From CAZIFG01 sp964539135 (GTDB taxonomy: Bacteria; Margulisbacteria; Marinamargulisbacteria; GCA-2716485; CAZIFG01): 57,801 nt of DNA. Of the stretch, positions 15,942 through 24,898 are shown piece by piece. Numbering within the stretch: position 1 is the first letter of the stretch; each line of letters begins with the position of its first letter. The position numbers were made by a program, and so were the translations under genes. Location of the stretch: NCBI GenBank assembly GCA_964539135.1, contig CAZIFG010000010.1:1-57801 (forward strand), in the 5' to 3' direction. Under the pieces are notes generated by a model. That model was not told where the DNA came from, searched no databases, and worked only from the letters and a program-made list of their open reading frames with translations.

Positions 15942-16190
15942 ATGAAATCAAAAAATTGTGAATGTTGCATGATGCCCCTGGCCAAAGATCCAAGAAAAAG
16001 TGGATCCAAAATATATTGCAGCAACTGCTTCTCCCATGGCAAATTACTCGCAAAAGGAATGACCCTAAAAGAATTCCAAAAACGCGCCTATACGGGCATG
16101 GTCAAAGCCGGAAACAATAAGATGATTGCCTGGCTCTTTTCCAAAATGATTGCATTCGCCCCCTATTGGAATAAAAAGAAAGTAAAATAA
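15942..16190 (+). CDS. Small putative zinc-ribbon protein
   Basis: An 82-aa protein with CECCMMPLAKDP near the N-terminus and YCSNCFSHGKL about 15 residues later: two cysteine pairs that could bind zinc, followed by MTLKEFQKRAY and a mostly helical end. The layout matches the putative zinc-ribbon family PF12674. No precise function is known. It begins 24 bp after tRNA-Ala and may be co-transcribed with it. No strong Shine-Dalgarno is seen. Confidence 0.7.
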   Translation: MKSKNCECCMMPLAKDPRKSGSKIYCSNCFSHGKLLAKGMTLKEFQKRAYTGMVKAGNNKMIAWLFSKMIAFAPYWNKKKVK

Positions 16191-16265
16191 GCCCCTTCTA
16201 ACCTATCTTTTATCTGCTAAAAAATCCTGAATACGTTCCAAAATCATGGGTATAAAGACAGAAGT

Positions 16266-17546
16266 ATGTATAGTTATAAGAAAATCTCGGTACAAGATAC
16301 TTTCTATAGACGCTTATCCCTTCAAGATACTCAAGCTCAGCTTAAGATGGAAGCACTCCTGTCTGGCCATTCAACTCGTATAGACGCCATCAAAGAAAGA
16401 TTTTTACAAGCGGCAAATGAAGATCAACGGCTAAAACTAGCCCCCCATCAAGATCCGCTGATATCTTTATTCACTTTAAAAGAAATTGAAACCTATTCCG
16501 AACAGTTTGCCTTCTTACATGGCGCCTATTTATTCCGAATGCAAGAAGACACCTTAGTCCCTGTTATTTTACATGCAAGTCCTGGTATAGATAGACCTGG
16601 AAACGCCGATCAGAGTATGGCAGATTACACCACTTATGTATGGTCCGAAAATAGTCCCGAGCGTCCACACCGTCTTCAATCCATCACCAAAAGTATTGCC
16701 AGTCTTATGTTAAGAGAGGCCTTAAAAGAAAAAGGAGCCCCTAGCCTCTTAGACAAACCATTAAACCAGTATATTGTAGAAGCCGATTATGCTTCCTATG
16801 ATTTATCCCCCGTACAAAAAACCAAAATACAGGAAAATTTAAGCCGAATCACAGTCGCTCAGATTCTTAATATGTCGTCTGGAATTGTCTACGAACCTAT
16901 CCCTAACATTTACGAGTCCCCCCTACCTCCTTGGATACACCCCCTGCTGGGAGAAATCATCTATCCAGGCAAATATTCTTATTCAGATGGCGATTCTAAT
17001 CTTTTAGGCAAGGTCATCGAATGCCTCACCGGCCATCCCACAATATCCTTTGCAGAAGAAACACTCTTTCAAAAATGCCGCCTTACAGAACCTACCGCTA
17101 AATTTTGGTCTCAAGACACAACGCCTTTTTTCTGTTGCTCCGGGGGACTTTCCCTTTCAGCCATAGATCTAGCCAAAATAGGACAATACACCCTTCAAAA
17201 AATAAAAGAGGGAGATCCGTGGATGCACCGTATTCAAGAAGATGGCATTCATTTTAAAACCGAACCCGATAAAATACGGCCCGACGCCAAATTGGTCATG
17301 TTCGAAGGCTATAGTCACTATTGGTGGCACTTTGAAACAGAAATCGCCCGTCATAAAGGAAAACCCGTAAGCTGTTTAATGGCCCAGGGAATTGGCGGTC
17401 AAAAATGTTTTATTATCCCAGAATTAAACCTCATTTTCATCACTCAGGGAGGATTTTACAATGCCCATGGTGAGGCCATGCCCCCCTTATACGCACAATC
17501 CCGTAGGCTATTGGAAGCCCTCATCACGCCCTATTTGGAAGCTTAA
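16266..17546 (+). CDS. Serine hydrolase of the beta-lactamase/PBP-like family
   Basis: A 426-aa protein with the class C beta-lactamase fold signature: nucleophile motif SITK (about residue 139, within LQSITKSIASLML), a YSDGDSN box in the place of YxN (about 238), and GIGGQKCFIIPE near the C-terminus in the place of the KTG region. Such proteins are peptidases, esterases or amidases; the substrate cannot be told. No signal peptide is evident, which argues for a cytosolic esterase-like role rather than antibiotic resistance. It is convergent with rsfS, with two bases between the stops. Confidence 0.75.
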   Translation: MYSYKKISVQDTFYRRLSLQDTQAQLKMEALLSGHSTRIDAIKERFLQAANEDQRLKLAPHQDPLISLFTLKEIETYSEQFAFLHGAYLFRMQEDTLVPVILHASPGIDRPGNADQSMADYTTYVWSENSPERPHRLQSITKSIASLMLREALKEKGAPSLLDKPLNQYIVEADYASYDLSPVQKTKIQENLSRITVAQILNMSSGIVYEPIPNIYESPLPPWIHPLLGEIIYPGKYSYSDGDSNLLGKVIECLTGHPTISFAEETLFQKCRLTEPTAKFWSQDTTPFFCCSGGLSLSAIDLAKIGQYTLQKIKEGDPWMHRIQEDGIHFKTEPDKIRPDAKLVMFEGYSHYWWHFETEIARHKGKPVSCLMAQGIGGQKCFIIPELNLIFITQGGFYNAHGEAMPPLYAQSRRLLEALITPYLEA

Positions 17547-17548
17547 TC

Positions 17549-17926
17549 TTAAAAGTGAAACGACGTCCCTCTAGATTCAAACAACTTATCCAACTCATAA
17601 AAATGACGCAACTCTTCACTGACCAAATGAACCACAATCGAATTAAAGTCCGCAATTTGCCACCCACTGTCTGAATCTCCAGAAATACGAACGTTGTCAT
17701 AAAAATCATCAGAGTATAATGTCGCTAAATATGCGCCAAAATCTTTATCAAATGCCGTACACAACGATTGACTGTGAATGGTATTTAAAACCGAAATAAC
17801 CAAAACATAATCCGTTAAGGGATTGTTTTCTAAGGCATACCCAATAATATGAAAGGCTTTTTTTTCTTCACACAAAGCAACCAATTTTTTAACAACATCA
17901 TCCAGCCCAACCTTCTTCTTACTCAT
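17549..17926 (-). CDS. rsfS: Ribosomal silencing factor RsfS
   Basis: RsfS binds uL14 on the 50S subunit and blocks subunit joining when nutrients are scarce. 125 aa, normal length, with a conserved core of the type SGDSDSGWQIADFNSIVVH followed by LVSEELRHFYELDKLF. It sits downstream of LCP and yqeK on the same strand, the order yqeK-LCP-rsfS seen in several phyla, and 27 bp follow the LCP stop. Confidence 0.92.
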   Translation of the reverse strand: MSKKKVGLDDVVKKLVALCEEKKAFHIIGYALENNPLTDYVLVISVLNTIHSQSLCTAFDKDFGAYLATLYSDDFYDNVRISGDSDSGWQIADFNSIVVHLVSEELRHFYELDKLFESRGTSFHF

Positions 17927-17953
17927 GTATCCTACACCAACTTTTTAATAACA

Positions 17954-19324
17954 TTATTCACCCTCGTCAAGCGGCACGTCCAGCTCAACGCCCCCAGAGT
18001 CCACAGGTAGTTTAACCTCTTCTGACGATTTAGACGAGCCTAACTTTTGCATCAGCTCCATTTTGCGGGCGGCATTTCTTTCCGCCTCTAATTTTTGAAG
18101 CGCCGATTGTTGAACATCTTCCGCCAATTTTTTGGAAGAATAAGCTTGGTCCATAGCTAATTTTTTAGCAGCCGCTCGTTTTTCAGCCGCCATTTTTTTA
18201 GCGGCTTCCGTAGCGTCTCTTTCACGTTGTTTCAAAAGCTCTAAATTAGCCTCATCTTGAAGCCCCAAAAGCTCCGCCGAAGCCCCCTCCTCTCCCAATG
18301 CAGCCCCCGCCCCCAACACTTCCTCCCCCATACCTTCTTCAGAAGAAAAAGTCTCGAAACCACTGTCCTCAAAAGGATCCGAAGTCACAGCATGCGAACG
18401 ACGCCCCAAACGCTTAGATTTGGGTGCCGCCTCTCCGGCAAAAACAGCTTGAAGCATCTTTTTTATACCCCTAGCATCTGGATTCCAGTAGGAAATACCA
18501 TTTTGATCTAAAGGGGTTCCAGGAACCATATATTTTTGAAAGGTATCTTCTTGAATAGCCGAAGAAAACTGACTGGAAAAGGCAATTAATTTGGGAATAG
18601 ACATATCGGTTTCCACAAATTCATGCACATCCAACAACATAAAAGGAAGCTTAAAAAACGACGTATGCGATTGCATTTTACCGGCTAAGGTTTCTAAAAA
18701 AACTTGCTGCCTCGCAATACGCCCCAAATCACCCCGGGCATCATGCCTAAACCGTAAATATTGAAGAGACTCCTCTCCCGATAAAAGATGCGGTCCCTTT
18801 TGAAGATCCATAAAAAAATGAGCTGCCCTATCTCTATAAACCATTCGAGACGGAATATCTACGGGGACCCCCCCAACATAATCCACGACCGTCTTAATCC
18901 CATTAGGATGAATTTCAATATAATAATCAATCGGGATATTTAAAAGACGAGAAACCGATTCTTTCAATAAATTCACTCCCCCATGCGCATAAGAATGATT
19001 GATTTTTGTGCGTCCCACACCCTTTACACTGACATAACTGTCTCTTGGAACAGAAATCATCGACACCTGATGAGTCGCCTTATTCACATGAAATACCATA
19101 ATAGTATCCGATCGTTTAGCCCCTGGATCTTCATCCACGCCAAAAACCAAAATATTCACACTTTTATCCAACCGAGGCGACAATTTTTCAAAAAAGACCG
19201 TTTGAAACAAGAGCTGAGTCACAAAAAAACTCAACCCAAAGCCAAAAACAGCCAAAAAAAACAAAAATCCCCCCAATGTGATCCAAAACTTTCTATCTTT
19301 TACCATGTAACGTAAAGAACGCAT
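17954..19324 (-). CDS. LytR-CpsA-Psr (LCP) family protein
   Basis: A 456-aa protein: a short cytosolic start, one membrane helix (about 15-38), then an extracytoplasmic LCP domain with NILVFGVDEDPGAKRSDTIM, VSMISVPRDSYVSV, TKINHSYAHGG and SLQYLRFRHDARGDLGRI, including the conserved acidic and arginine residues. LCP enzymes attach glycopolymers to peptidoglycan. From about residue 345 a Lys/Ala/Glu-rich coiled coil (KKMAAEKRAAAKKLAMD) and an acidic end follow, which is not part of the domain. It overlaps yqeK (the ATG lies in the yqeK stop region). An LCP protein beside LPS-transport genes is unusual. Confidence 0.88.
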   Translation of the reverse strand: MRSLRYMVKDRKFWITLGGFLFFLAVFGFGLSFFVTQLLFQTVFFEKLSPRLDKSVNILVFGVDEDPGAKRSDTIMVFHVNKATHQVSMISVPRDSYVSVKGVGRTKINHSYAHGGVNLLKESVSRLLNIPIDYYIEIHPNGIKTVVDYVGGVPVDIPSRMVYRDRAAHFFMDLQKGPHLLSGEESLQYLRFRHDARGDLGRIARQQVFLETLAGKMQSHTSFFKLPFMLLDVHEFVETDMSIPKLIAFSSQFSSAIQEDTFQKYMVPGTPLDQNGISYWNPDARGIKKMLQAVFAGEAAPKSKRLGRRSHAVTSDPFEDSGFETFSSEEGMGEEVLGAGAALGEEGASAELLGLQDEANLELLKQRERDATEAAKKMAAEKRAAAKKLAMDQAYSSKKLAEDVQQSALQKLEAERNAARKMELMQKLGSSKSSEEVKLPVDSGGVELDVPLDEGE

Positions 19325-19914
19325 TATGTAAACATCTCCTCATCCCCAGAATTTAAAAAAGGCCGATAAAACTCAAAGCACTCATCCGACAGCGGATGAA
19401 TGCGCATGTGACGCTGTTTCAAATAAAAAAGCGTCGCACCCGCCGTAACCCCAACCGCACGATTGAGATCCGTATAAACAAAAGATCGAATAAAAGCACA
19501 CGGCTCAAACAATCGGCCCGGTTCAATATAATCCGACACATAAAGGAGTGCTGTTAAAGGCGTCATTCTCGCATGACCAGTTGTATGATACATAATGGCC
19601 TCTAAAACAGCAGGATGAATGTCCCCATGAAGCAACTGAGGCAGAACAGAAGGTGCCACAAGGGCATGCCAAACAGCCGGAAAATCCGCGTATAACTGCA
19701 GGGCTGCATCAGAGATAGAAATCCCCAAAGACTTCAGTGTTTCAGGAGTAGACGCTTTTAAACAGTCATGAAAAAGAGCAGCCTGCTCCGCCTGAATCAA
19801 GTCCACGCCATAATGTGCCGCCAAAGGTAAAAGCGTCGCCACAACACGATCGGTATGAGCAAGGCGAGAAGGGGTCAAAAAAGGCAAAAGCATATCACGA
19901 TGTAAGGTTATCAC
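19324..19914 (-). CDS. yqeK: YqeK-like HD-domain phosphohydrolase
   Basis: A 196-aa HD-superfamily protein: HTDRVVATLLPLAAHYGVD, then AALFHDCLKAS (HD metal ligands), LHGDIHPAV, IMYHTTGHARMTPL and YVSDYIEPGR, as in YqeK, a symmetrical Ap4A hydrolase. The start is GTG at 19914, preceded six bases away by TAAACT, so probably leaderless; ATG seven codons in is an alternative. The usual nadD neighbour is absent. It begins the yqeK-LCP-rsfS operon. Confidence 0.85.
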   Translation of the reverse strand: MITLHRDMLLPFLTPSRLAHTDRVVATLLPLAAHYGVDLIQAEQAALFHDCLKASTPETLKSLGISISDAALQLYADFPAVWHALVAPSVLPQLLHGDIHPAVLEAIMYHTTGHARMTPLTALLYVSDYIEPGRLFEPCAFIRSFVYTDLNRAVGVTAGATLFYLKQRHMRIHPLSDECFEFYRPFLNSGDEEMFT

Positions 19915-19920
19915 ACGTCC

Positions 19921-19949
19921 AGTTTACAAAGTTTTGAATCCCGAGTAAA
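19921..19949 (-). promoter_or_regulatory. yqeK operon promoter, apparently leaderless
   Basis: Minus strand TTTACT (19949-19944), 17 bp, TAAACT (19926-19921), then six bases to GTG 19914. Confidence 0.5.
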
Positions 19950-19976
19950 CCAAAGAGAAAATTTTAGAGTAATGTA

Positions 19977-20005
19977 TTGAAGAAGATGGAAGATAATGGT
20001 AATAT
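19977..20005 (+). promoter_or_regulatory. Promoter of tRNA-Lys
   Basis: TTGAAG (19977-19982), 17 bp, TAATAT (20000-20005); the mature tRNA begins 13 bases downstream. Confidence 0.6.
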
Positions 20006-20017
20006 AGCCGACCTATT

Positions 20018-20093
20018 GATCCGGTAGCTCAGTAGGTAGAGCACCTGACTTTTAATCAGGTGGTCGAGGGTTCGAATCCCTCCCGGATCACCA
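20018..20093 (+). tRNA. tRNA-Lys (TTT)
   Basis: A 76-nt cloverleaf with encoded CCA: acceptor GATCCGG/CCGGATC, anticodon loop CTTTTAA (TTT), T-loop TTCGAAT. A C8 run and then a repeat element follow it. Confidence 0.96.
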
Positions 20094-20118
20094 TCCTTCC
20101 CCCCCCTTTTTTTATCAT

Positions 20119-20259
20119 CGGACTTTTGCAAAATGCCTACGTTTGGATCAGCTGCAAGGCACTCCGAGTCCGAAAGCCCGGAGTTTATTGTAATAAATGA
20201 GGACTTAAGGACGAGGATAACACAGCAGATGGCCAAAATAGGCGTTTTGAAACAGTCCC
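20119..20259 (+). mobile_element. Small inverted-repeat element, copy 4
   Basis: 141 bp: CGGACTTTTGCAAAATGCC to GGCGTTTTGAAACAGTCCC, with identical ATCAT flanks (20114-20118 and 20260-20264). It lies between tRNA-Lys and the end of fadE, five bases after the fadE stop. Transcribed, its paired ends would form a long hairpin that could end the fad operon transcript. Confidence 0.88.
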
Positions 20260-20264
20260 ATCAT

Positions 20265-22742
20265 TTAAACATCTCCCACCACAGAAAACTTTTTGTAATG
20301 TGCCAAAGTAAAAGCATCCACCTGAATCGCATCCCGTCTTAGCTCTTCTGCTTCTTGAATCAAAGCGGCTTCCGCCTTGGTAATAATGGACATCTTAAGA
20401 GCATCCGCAATTAAAACTTCTGGCGCTGCTTTTCGAAGTTTACCCCGTTTAAGCGCATCCACAATTTTTTTAGAAACCGGGGTAGACGCCACAATTTTTT
20501 CAAGTGCTTTCTCATATCGACCTAAAGCTTCTTTAGCATCTTTAGGCACATAAATCCCTGCTGTTTGACGATCACGCCATGCCCCAGGAATCTGAGATTG
20601 AGCCGCAATTTTAAACGATAAAGCATCCGACGGTCGTCGACCTACGGCATTCAAACGCGTTAAAAAAAGAATAGGGCGATAAATAAAGCCCATATTCTGA
20701 AACAGCCCCTCAAAAGCAAGTTGCATCTGATAGAAACAATACTGCATAGACCAATGCATCACTGCCTCATCTTCTTTAAGACGCCCTTCCGATTCAAAAC
20801 GACGTAAAATAGCAGTAGCCAAATACATCCAAGATAAAACATCCCCAAAACGACCTGTGATCAATTCTTTTCGTTTTAAATTACCGCCCATCGTGGCCAA
20901 AGCCAAATCTGTAAAATACGCAAACTGAGCTGACATCCACGATAATTTTTGATAATACCGACCTGTAGCACCCCCTTTATACGGAATAACCAAACGCGCA
21001 CGTGTGAGGGACAACACAAACCATCGGGTTTTATTGCGCACAACATGACCAATGTGTCCAAAAAAAGAACGATCAAAATCCTTGCTATTTTTAGACTCTA
21101 AGGCCTGCATCTCTTTCAATACAAAAGGATGACACCGAATCGCACCCTGGCCAAAAATAATCAGTGTTCGCGTTAAAATATTAGCCCCCTCAACCGTAAT
21201 CCCAATAGGCGTTGCAAAATAAGAATGCGCCAAGAGATTTCGAGGTCCCAAGGAAATGGCAGCTCCACCTAAAATATCCATCCCATGGTTAATACTTTTA
21301 CGCCATAGCTCCGTAAAATGATATTTAGCAATAGCTGTCACAACAGCCGGTTTAGCACCGGAATCTATCCCCCCACAGGTGTATCGCCTCCCCGCCTCCA
21401 TCAAATAATTAAAGCCAACAATTTCGGCCAAAGGATCTTGAATCCCTTCAAATTTACCAATAGATGTCCCAAATTGCTTCCGAATGGTGGCATAGGCACT
21501 CACCACACGCATCACAAATTTAGCCCCCCCCGAACAGTTTGCAGGTAAGGAAATCCCGCGTCCCGCCGCCAAACTCTGCATCAGCATTTTCCAACCACGT
21601 CCGGCCCCTTTTTTACCCCCAATAATCGCCGTAACAGGAAGTTCTACATTAACCCCTTCTGTAGGACAATTGAAAAAGGGCGTCCCTAAAGGATCATGTC
21701 GTCTACCCAATTTAACACCAGTGGTTTGAGTCGGAACCAAAATACAAGTCACCCCTAAATCCACACCCTTACCCAAAATATTTTGAGGATCTTTAAGCTT
21801 AAAAGCCAAGCCTAAAACAGTAGACACCGCCGCAAGCGTAATATAGCGTTTTTTCCAATTTAAACGAACCCAAGGGGTGCCATCTGTTCCCTTAAACACA
21901 ACCCCATGAGAGGTAATAGCACCCGCATCAGACCCTGCAACAGGCTCCGTCAAGGCAAAACACGGAACTTCCCGACCATCTGCAAGACGGGGTAAATAAT
22001 AGTTTTTTTGTTCTTTAGTCCCATAATGGATCAAAAGCTCCGCAGGACCCAAAGAATTAGGAACCATAACCGTAATCCCTAAAGGCGAAGATCTCGAACT
22101 TAACTTAGCCACAACCGCACTATTTCCCAAAGCCGAAAATCCAAGTCCCCCATATTGGGTCGGAATAATCATGCCAAAAAAACGATGGGCTTTCATAAAT
22201 GCCCAGGCCTCTTCTGTAAAATTACGCGTACGATGAACGCTCCAATCATCCACCATAGCACAAAGTTCTTCACAAGGACCATCTAAAAAGGCCTGTTCAT
22301 CTTTAGATAATTTAGGATATTTTTCGCCCATCATCCGCTTAAAATTTGGATATCCCGAAAACAATTCCGCATCCATCCAAACCGTACCAGCTTCAATCGC
22401 TGTTTTTTCTGTTTGAGAGATTTTAGGCAAAAATTTAAGCGCATTCATCGCCCACATAACAGGGGCACTGATCAACAAACGCCGTAAAAAAGGAAGATTT
22501 AAAACAGCCAAAATAAGTCCCAAAACAAAACACACGTTTAAGGGCACATAAAAGCCAACACACGCAATCACAATAAAGAAAGACCAAAGCAGTAAAGGGG
22601 CTCCAAAATAACCTAAAACAAGACTCAGAAAAAACACCGCCCCAAGGCTATAAAAAAGAGGATACTGTAAAAAAATCCCCAAATACGATCCAATCATGCC
22701 ATAAACCGGTACCTTCATCATAGTAAGAAAACTCAAATTCAT
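20265..22742 (-). CDS. fadE: Long-chain acyl-CoA dehydrogenase, FadE type
   Basis: First oxidation step of fatty-acid beta-oxidation (acyl-CoA to enoyl-CoA, FAD). At 825 aa it has FadE length, with two to three hydrophobic segments in the first 95 residues (membrane-associated), an acyl-CoA dehydrogenase core (TQYGGLGFSALGNSAVV, CFALTEPVAGSDAG, GGKKGAGRGWKMLM, IRKQFGTSIGKFEG) and the long FadE-specific C-terminal domain (HWSMQYCFYQMQLAFE). The ATG overlaps the fadJ stop by four bases, so translation is coupled. It is the last gene of the fad operon, which is closed by repeat element copy 4. Confidence 0.93.
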   Translation of the reverse strand: MNLSFLTMMKVPVYGMIGSYLGIFLQYPLFYSLGAVFFLSLVLGYFGAPLLLWSFFIVIACVGFYVPLNVCFVLGLILAVLNLPFLRRLLISAPVMWAMNALKFLPKISQTEKTAIEAGTVWMDAELFSGYPNFKRMMGEKYPKLSKDEQAFLDGPCEELCAMVDDWSVHRTRNFTEEAWAFMKAHRFFGMIIPTQYGGLGFSALGNSAVVAKLSSRSSPLGITVMVPNSLGPAELLIHYGTKEQKNYYLPRLADGREVPCFALTEPVAGSDAGAITSHGVVFKGTDGTPWVRLNWKKRYITLAAVSTVLGLAFKLKDPQNILGKGVDLGVTCILVPTQTTGVKLGRRHDPLGTPFFNCPTEGVNVELPVTAIIGGKKGAGRGWKMLMQSLAAGRGISLPANCSGGAKFVMRVVSAYATIRKQFGTSIGKFEGIQDPLAEIVGFNYLMEAGRRYTCGGIDSGAKPAVVTAIAKYHFTELWRKSINHGMDILGGAAISLGPRNLLAHSYFATPIGITVEGANILTRTLIIFGQGAIRCHPFVLKEMQALESKNSKDFDRSFFGHIGHVVRNKTRWFVLSLTRARLVIPYKGGATGRYYQKLSWMSAQFAYFTDLALATMGGNLKRKELITGRFGDVLSWMYLATAILRRFESEGRLKEDEAVMHWSMQYCFYQMQLAFEGLFQNMGFIYRPILFLTRLNAVGRRPSDALSFKIAAQSQIPGAWRDRQTAGIYVPKDAKEALGRYEKALEKIVASTPVSKKIVDALKRGKLRKAAPEVLIADALKMSIITKAEAALIQEAEELRRDAIQVDAFTLAHYKKFSVVGDV

Positions 22743-24883
22743 ATCCGCTCCTTTGTATAAAATGTTGTCTCTGCTTTAGCCATCTTCACAAGTAAATCAG
22801 CAGGTGCAAATCGATCCCCATAAAATCCCTGTAAAACAGTTAATCGCCGAAGAACCTCTGGGATGCCCAAGGCATCTCCGTAAGCACAAAGCCCCTGTCT
22901 AAAAGGCGGGAAGCCTGTCCCCATAATCATCGCCATATCCAGATCACTTGAAGTTTGAACAACGCCTTCTTCTAAGCATTTGGCCGCTTCATTCAGCATC
23001 ACCAAGGTTAATCGGTCTAAAATAACCGCCGCCGACTTCTTACCCACATGCCCTTGATTATAAGACTTAAACACCGGTAACAACGCTGTATTCACAGCTT
23101 TCTTTTTACCTGTATGCAGGTAAAATCCTCGGCCTGTTTTTTTACCCAACAAAGTCTTATCCTGATGAAGTCCATCAAAAAGAGGTGCCACCTTCATACG
23201 GTCGCCATATCCTTCTTCTAAAATTTTGGCCACTTTAAAGCCAACATCCAGCCCCACTTCATCAGCAAGCGCAAGCGGTCCAATGGGCATGCCAAAAGAC
23301 ACCATCAAACGATCAATTTCCGCAACACCCCATCCCTCTTGCAAACAGTACACAGCCTCATTCACATAAGGAATCAAAATACGATTCACCAAAAATCCGG
23401 GACAATTTTTAACAACAATAGGCGTTTTTTTAAGTTGTTTCGCTAAAGACACAGTGGCATCAATCGTCGCTTGAGAGGTCTGTTCGCCCGCAATCACTTC
23501 CACCAAAGGCATGCGATTCACAGGACTGAAAAAATGCATCCCCACAAAACGCTCTGGATGCTCTAAAGCGGTCCCCATCTCTGAAATAGACAAAGAAGAG
23601 GTATTACTGGCAATAATCGCATCTGGACGAATATGCGCTTCCAACTCCTTTAAAACCTTCTTTTTAAGGTCCATATTTTCAACAATGGCTTCAATCACAA
23701 TATCCATAGCCAAAAACCCTGTATAATCAAGCCCCCCAGAAATCATTAAAAAGTGCTGCTGCGCTTGAGCCTCTGTTAATTTTCGGCGACTCACCAAGCC
23801 CTGATAAATTTTATAAGCCGCCTCATACCCCTTTCCAATGGCATCCCAAGAAATATCTTTAAGCCTCACTTTGAAACGAGAATGACTCAAAGTCCAAGCA
23901 ATACCGCCTCCCATCAATCCCGCCCCCAAAACCCCTGTTGCTTTAAAGGCATAGGGATTGGCATCTTTTTTCAAAGCATCTTGGGCAAAAAAGAGGGAAA
24001 CCAAAGACTTAGAAACCGGAGTTAAAGGTAAAGGCCTAAAATAACGTCTCTCAATTTTAAGCCCCTTTTGAAGCGATTTAGGAAATCCTCTTAACATACT
24101 TTTTAAAGCCGCCAAAGGCGCTGGATAATGCCCCTTCGTTTGACTTAAAATTTGACGCCGCGCCATCCAAAATAAAAGAAGGCGCCCCAAAGGATTATAT
24201 TCCAGGAAAAAAGTAATCAAACTCATGATATGACGATGCGGTAATAAATCATTATAGGAAGGGATCGTCTCTACATCATGCATAAATTGAGACAACTGAT
24301 CGTCAACAAACACATCCGAAAGCAAGCGGTCCACCAAACCCACTTTTAAGGCTTTTTTGGCATCCACCAATTTCCCAGTCAAAATAAACGAAAAACTGTT
24401 TTGAAGACCAATTAAACGAGGTAAGCGCTGCGTCCCACCCCACCCCGGAATAATCCCCAAATTAACTTCAGGAAGTCCCAACTGCACTTTAGGATGATCC
24501 GTGGCCAAACGAAAATTACAGGCCAAAGCAAGCTCTAATCCCCCACCAACACAAACACCTTGAATCAAGGCAATAGTCGGAACAGACATGGATTCCAATT
24601 GTGTAAAAATAGACTGTCCCAAAGCCGAAACCGTCTCGCTTTCCTCTAAAGTTTGAATCTCTGACAACTGACGAATATCCGCCCCCGCAAAAAAAACACC
24701 TGGCTTAGCACTGCGCAACACAATCCATTTTAAATCCGGCGTCGCCGCAAGCGTTTCCAAATGCCCCTGAATCCCCGCCATCATTTCACGAGACAATGTA
24801 TTCACTTTCTCATCGGGCGTATCAAAAAGAAGAGTCGCAATCCCCTTAGAATCCACCAAACAACTCACACCATTCGTCATCAT
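22739..24883 (-). CDS. fadJ: Beta-oxidation multifunctional protein (enoyl-CoA hydratase / 3-hydroxyacyl-CoA dehydrogenase)
   Basis: A 714-aa FadJ/FadB-type alpha subunit. The N-terminal crotonase domain has AGADIRQLSE, GVCVGGGLELALACNFRLA and LPEVNLGIIPGWGGTQRLPR. From about residue 310 comes the dehydrogenase with the NAD-binding loop GVLGAGLMGGGIAW, then IASNTSSLSISEMG, MHFFSPVNRMPLVE and CPGFLVNRIL, and a duplicated C-terminal domain. It makes 3-ketoacyl-CoA, the substrate of the adjacent thiolase. The order thiolase-FadJ in one operon resembles fadIJ; the choice of J over B rests on that order and on length. Spacing to fadI is 15 bp. Confidence 0.93.
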   Translation of the reverse strand: MMTNGVSCLVDSKGIATLLFDTPDEKVNTLSREMMAGIQGHLETLAATPDLKWIVLRSAKPGVFFAGADIRQLSEIQTLEESETVSALGQSIFTQLESMSVPTIALIQGVCVGGGLELALACNFRLATDHPKVQLGLPEVNLGIIPGWGGTQRLPRLIGLQNSFSFILTGKLVDAKKALKVGLVDRLLSDVFVDDQLSQFMHDVETIPSYNDLLPHRHIMSLITFFLEYNPLGRLLLFWMARRQILSQTKGHYPAPLAALKSMLRGFPKSLQKGLKIERRYFRPLPLTPVSKSLVSLFFAQDALKKDANPYAFKATGVLGAGLMGGGIAWTLSHSRFKVRLKDISWDAIGKGYEAAYKIYQGLVSRRKLTEAQAQQHFLMISGGLDYTGFLAMDIVIEAIVENMDLKKKVLKELEAHIRPDAIIASNTSSLSISEMGTALEHPERFVGMHFFSPVNRMPLVEVIAGEQTSQATIDATVSLAKQLKKTPIVVKNCPGFLVNRILIPYVNEAVYCLQEGWGVAEIDRLMVSFGMPIGPLALADEVGLDVGFKVAKILEEGYGDRMKVAPLFDGLHQDKTLLGKKTGRGFYLHTGKKKAVNTALLPVFKSYNQGHVGKKSAAVILDRLTLVMLNEAAKCLEEGVVQTSSDLDMAMIMGTGFPPFRQGLCAYGDALGIPEVLRRLTVLQGFYGDRFAPADLLVKMAKAETTFYTKERI

Positions 24884-24898
24884 AAATCCCCCTTCAAA

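Noticed and set aside
16266..17546. A beta-lactamase resistance gene
   Set aside because: The SxxK motif is present but no signal peptide is seen; the broad serine hydrolase family is a safer call.
20133..20342. Recurring peptide VINEDLRTRITQQM in several short ORFs (also 12503-12775 and 53001-53210)
   Set aside because: It comes from the interior of the small inverted-repeat elements; no copy has a proper start signal and the frame is not kept in all copies.
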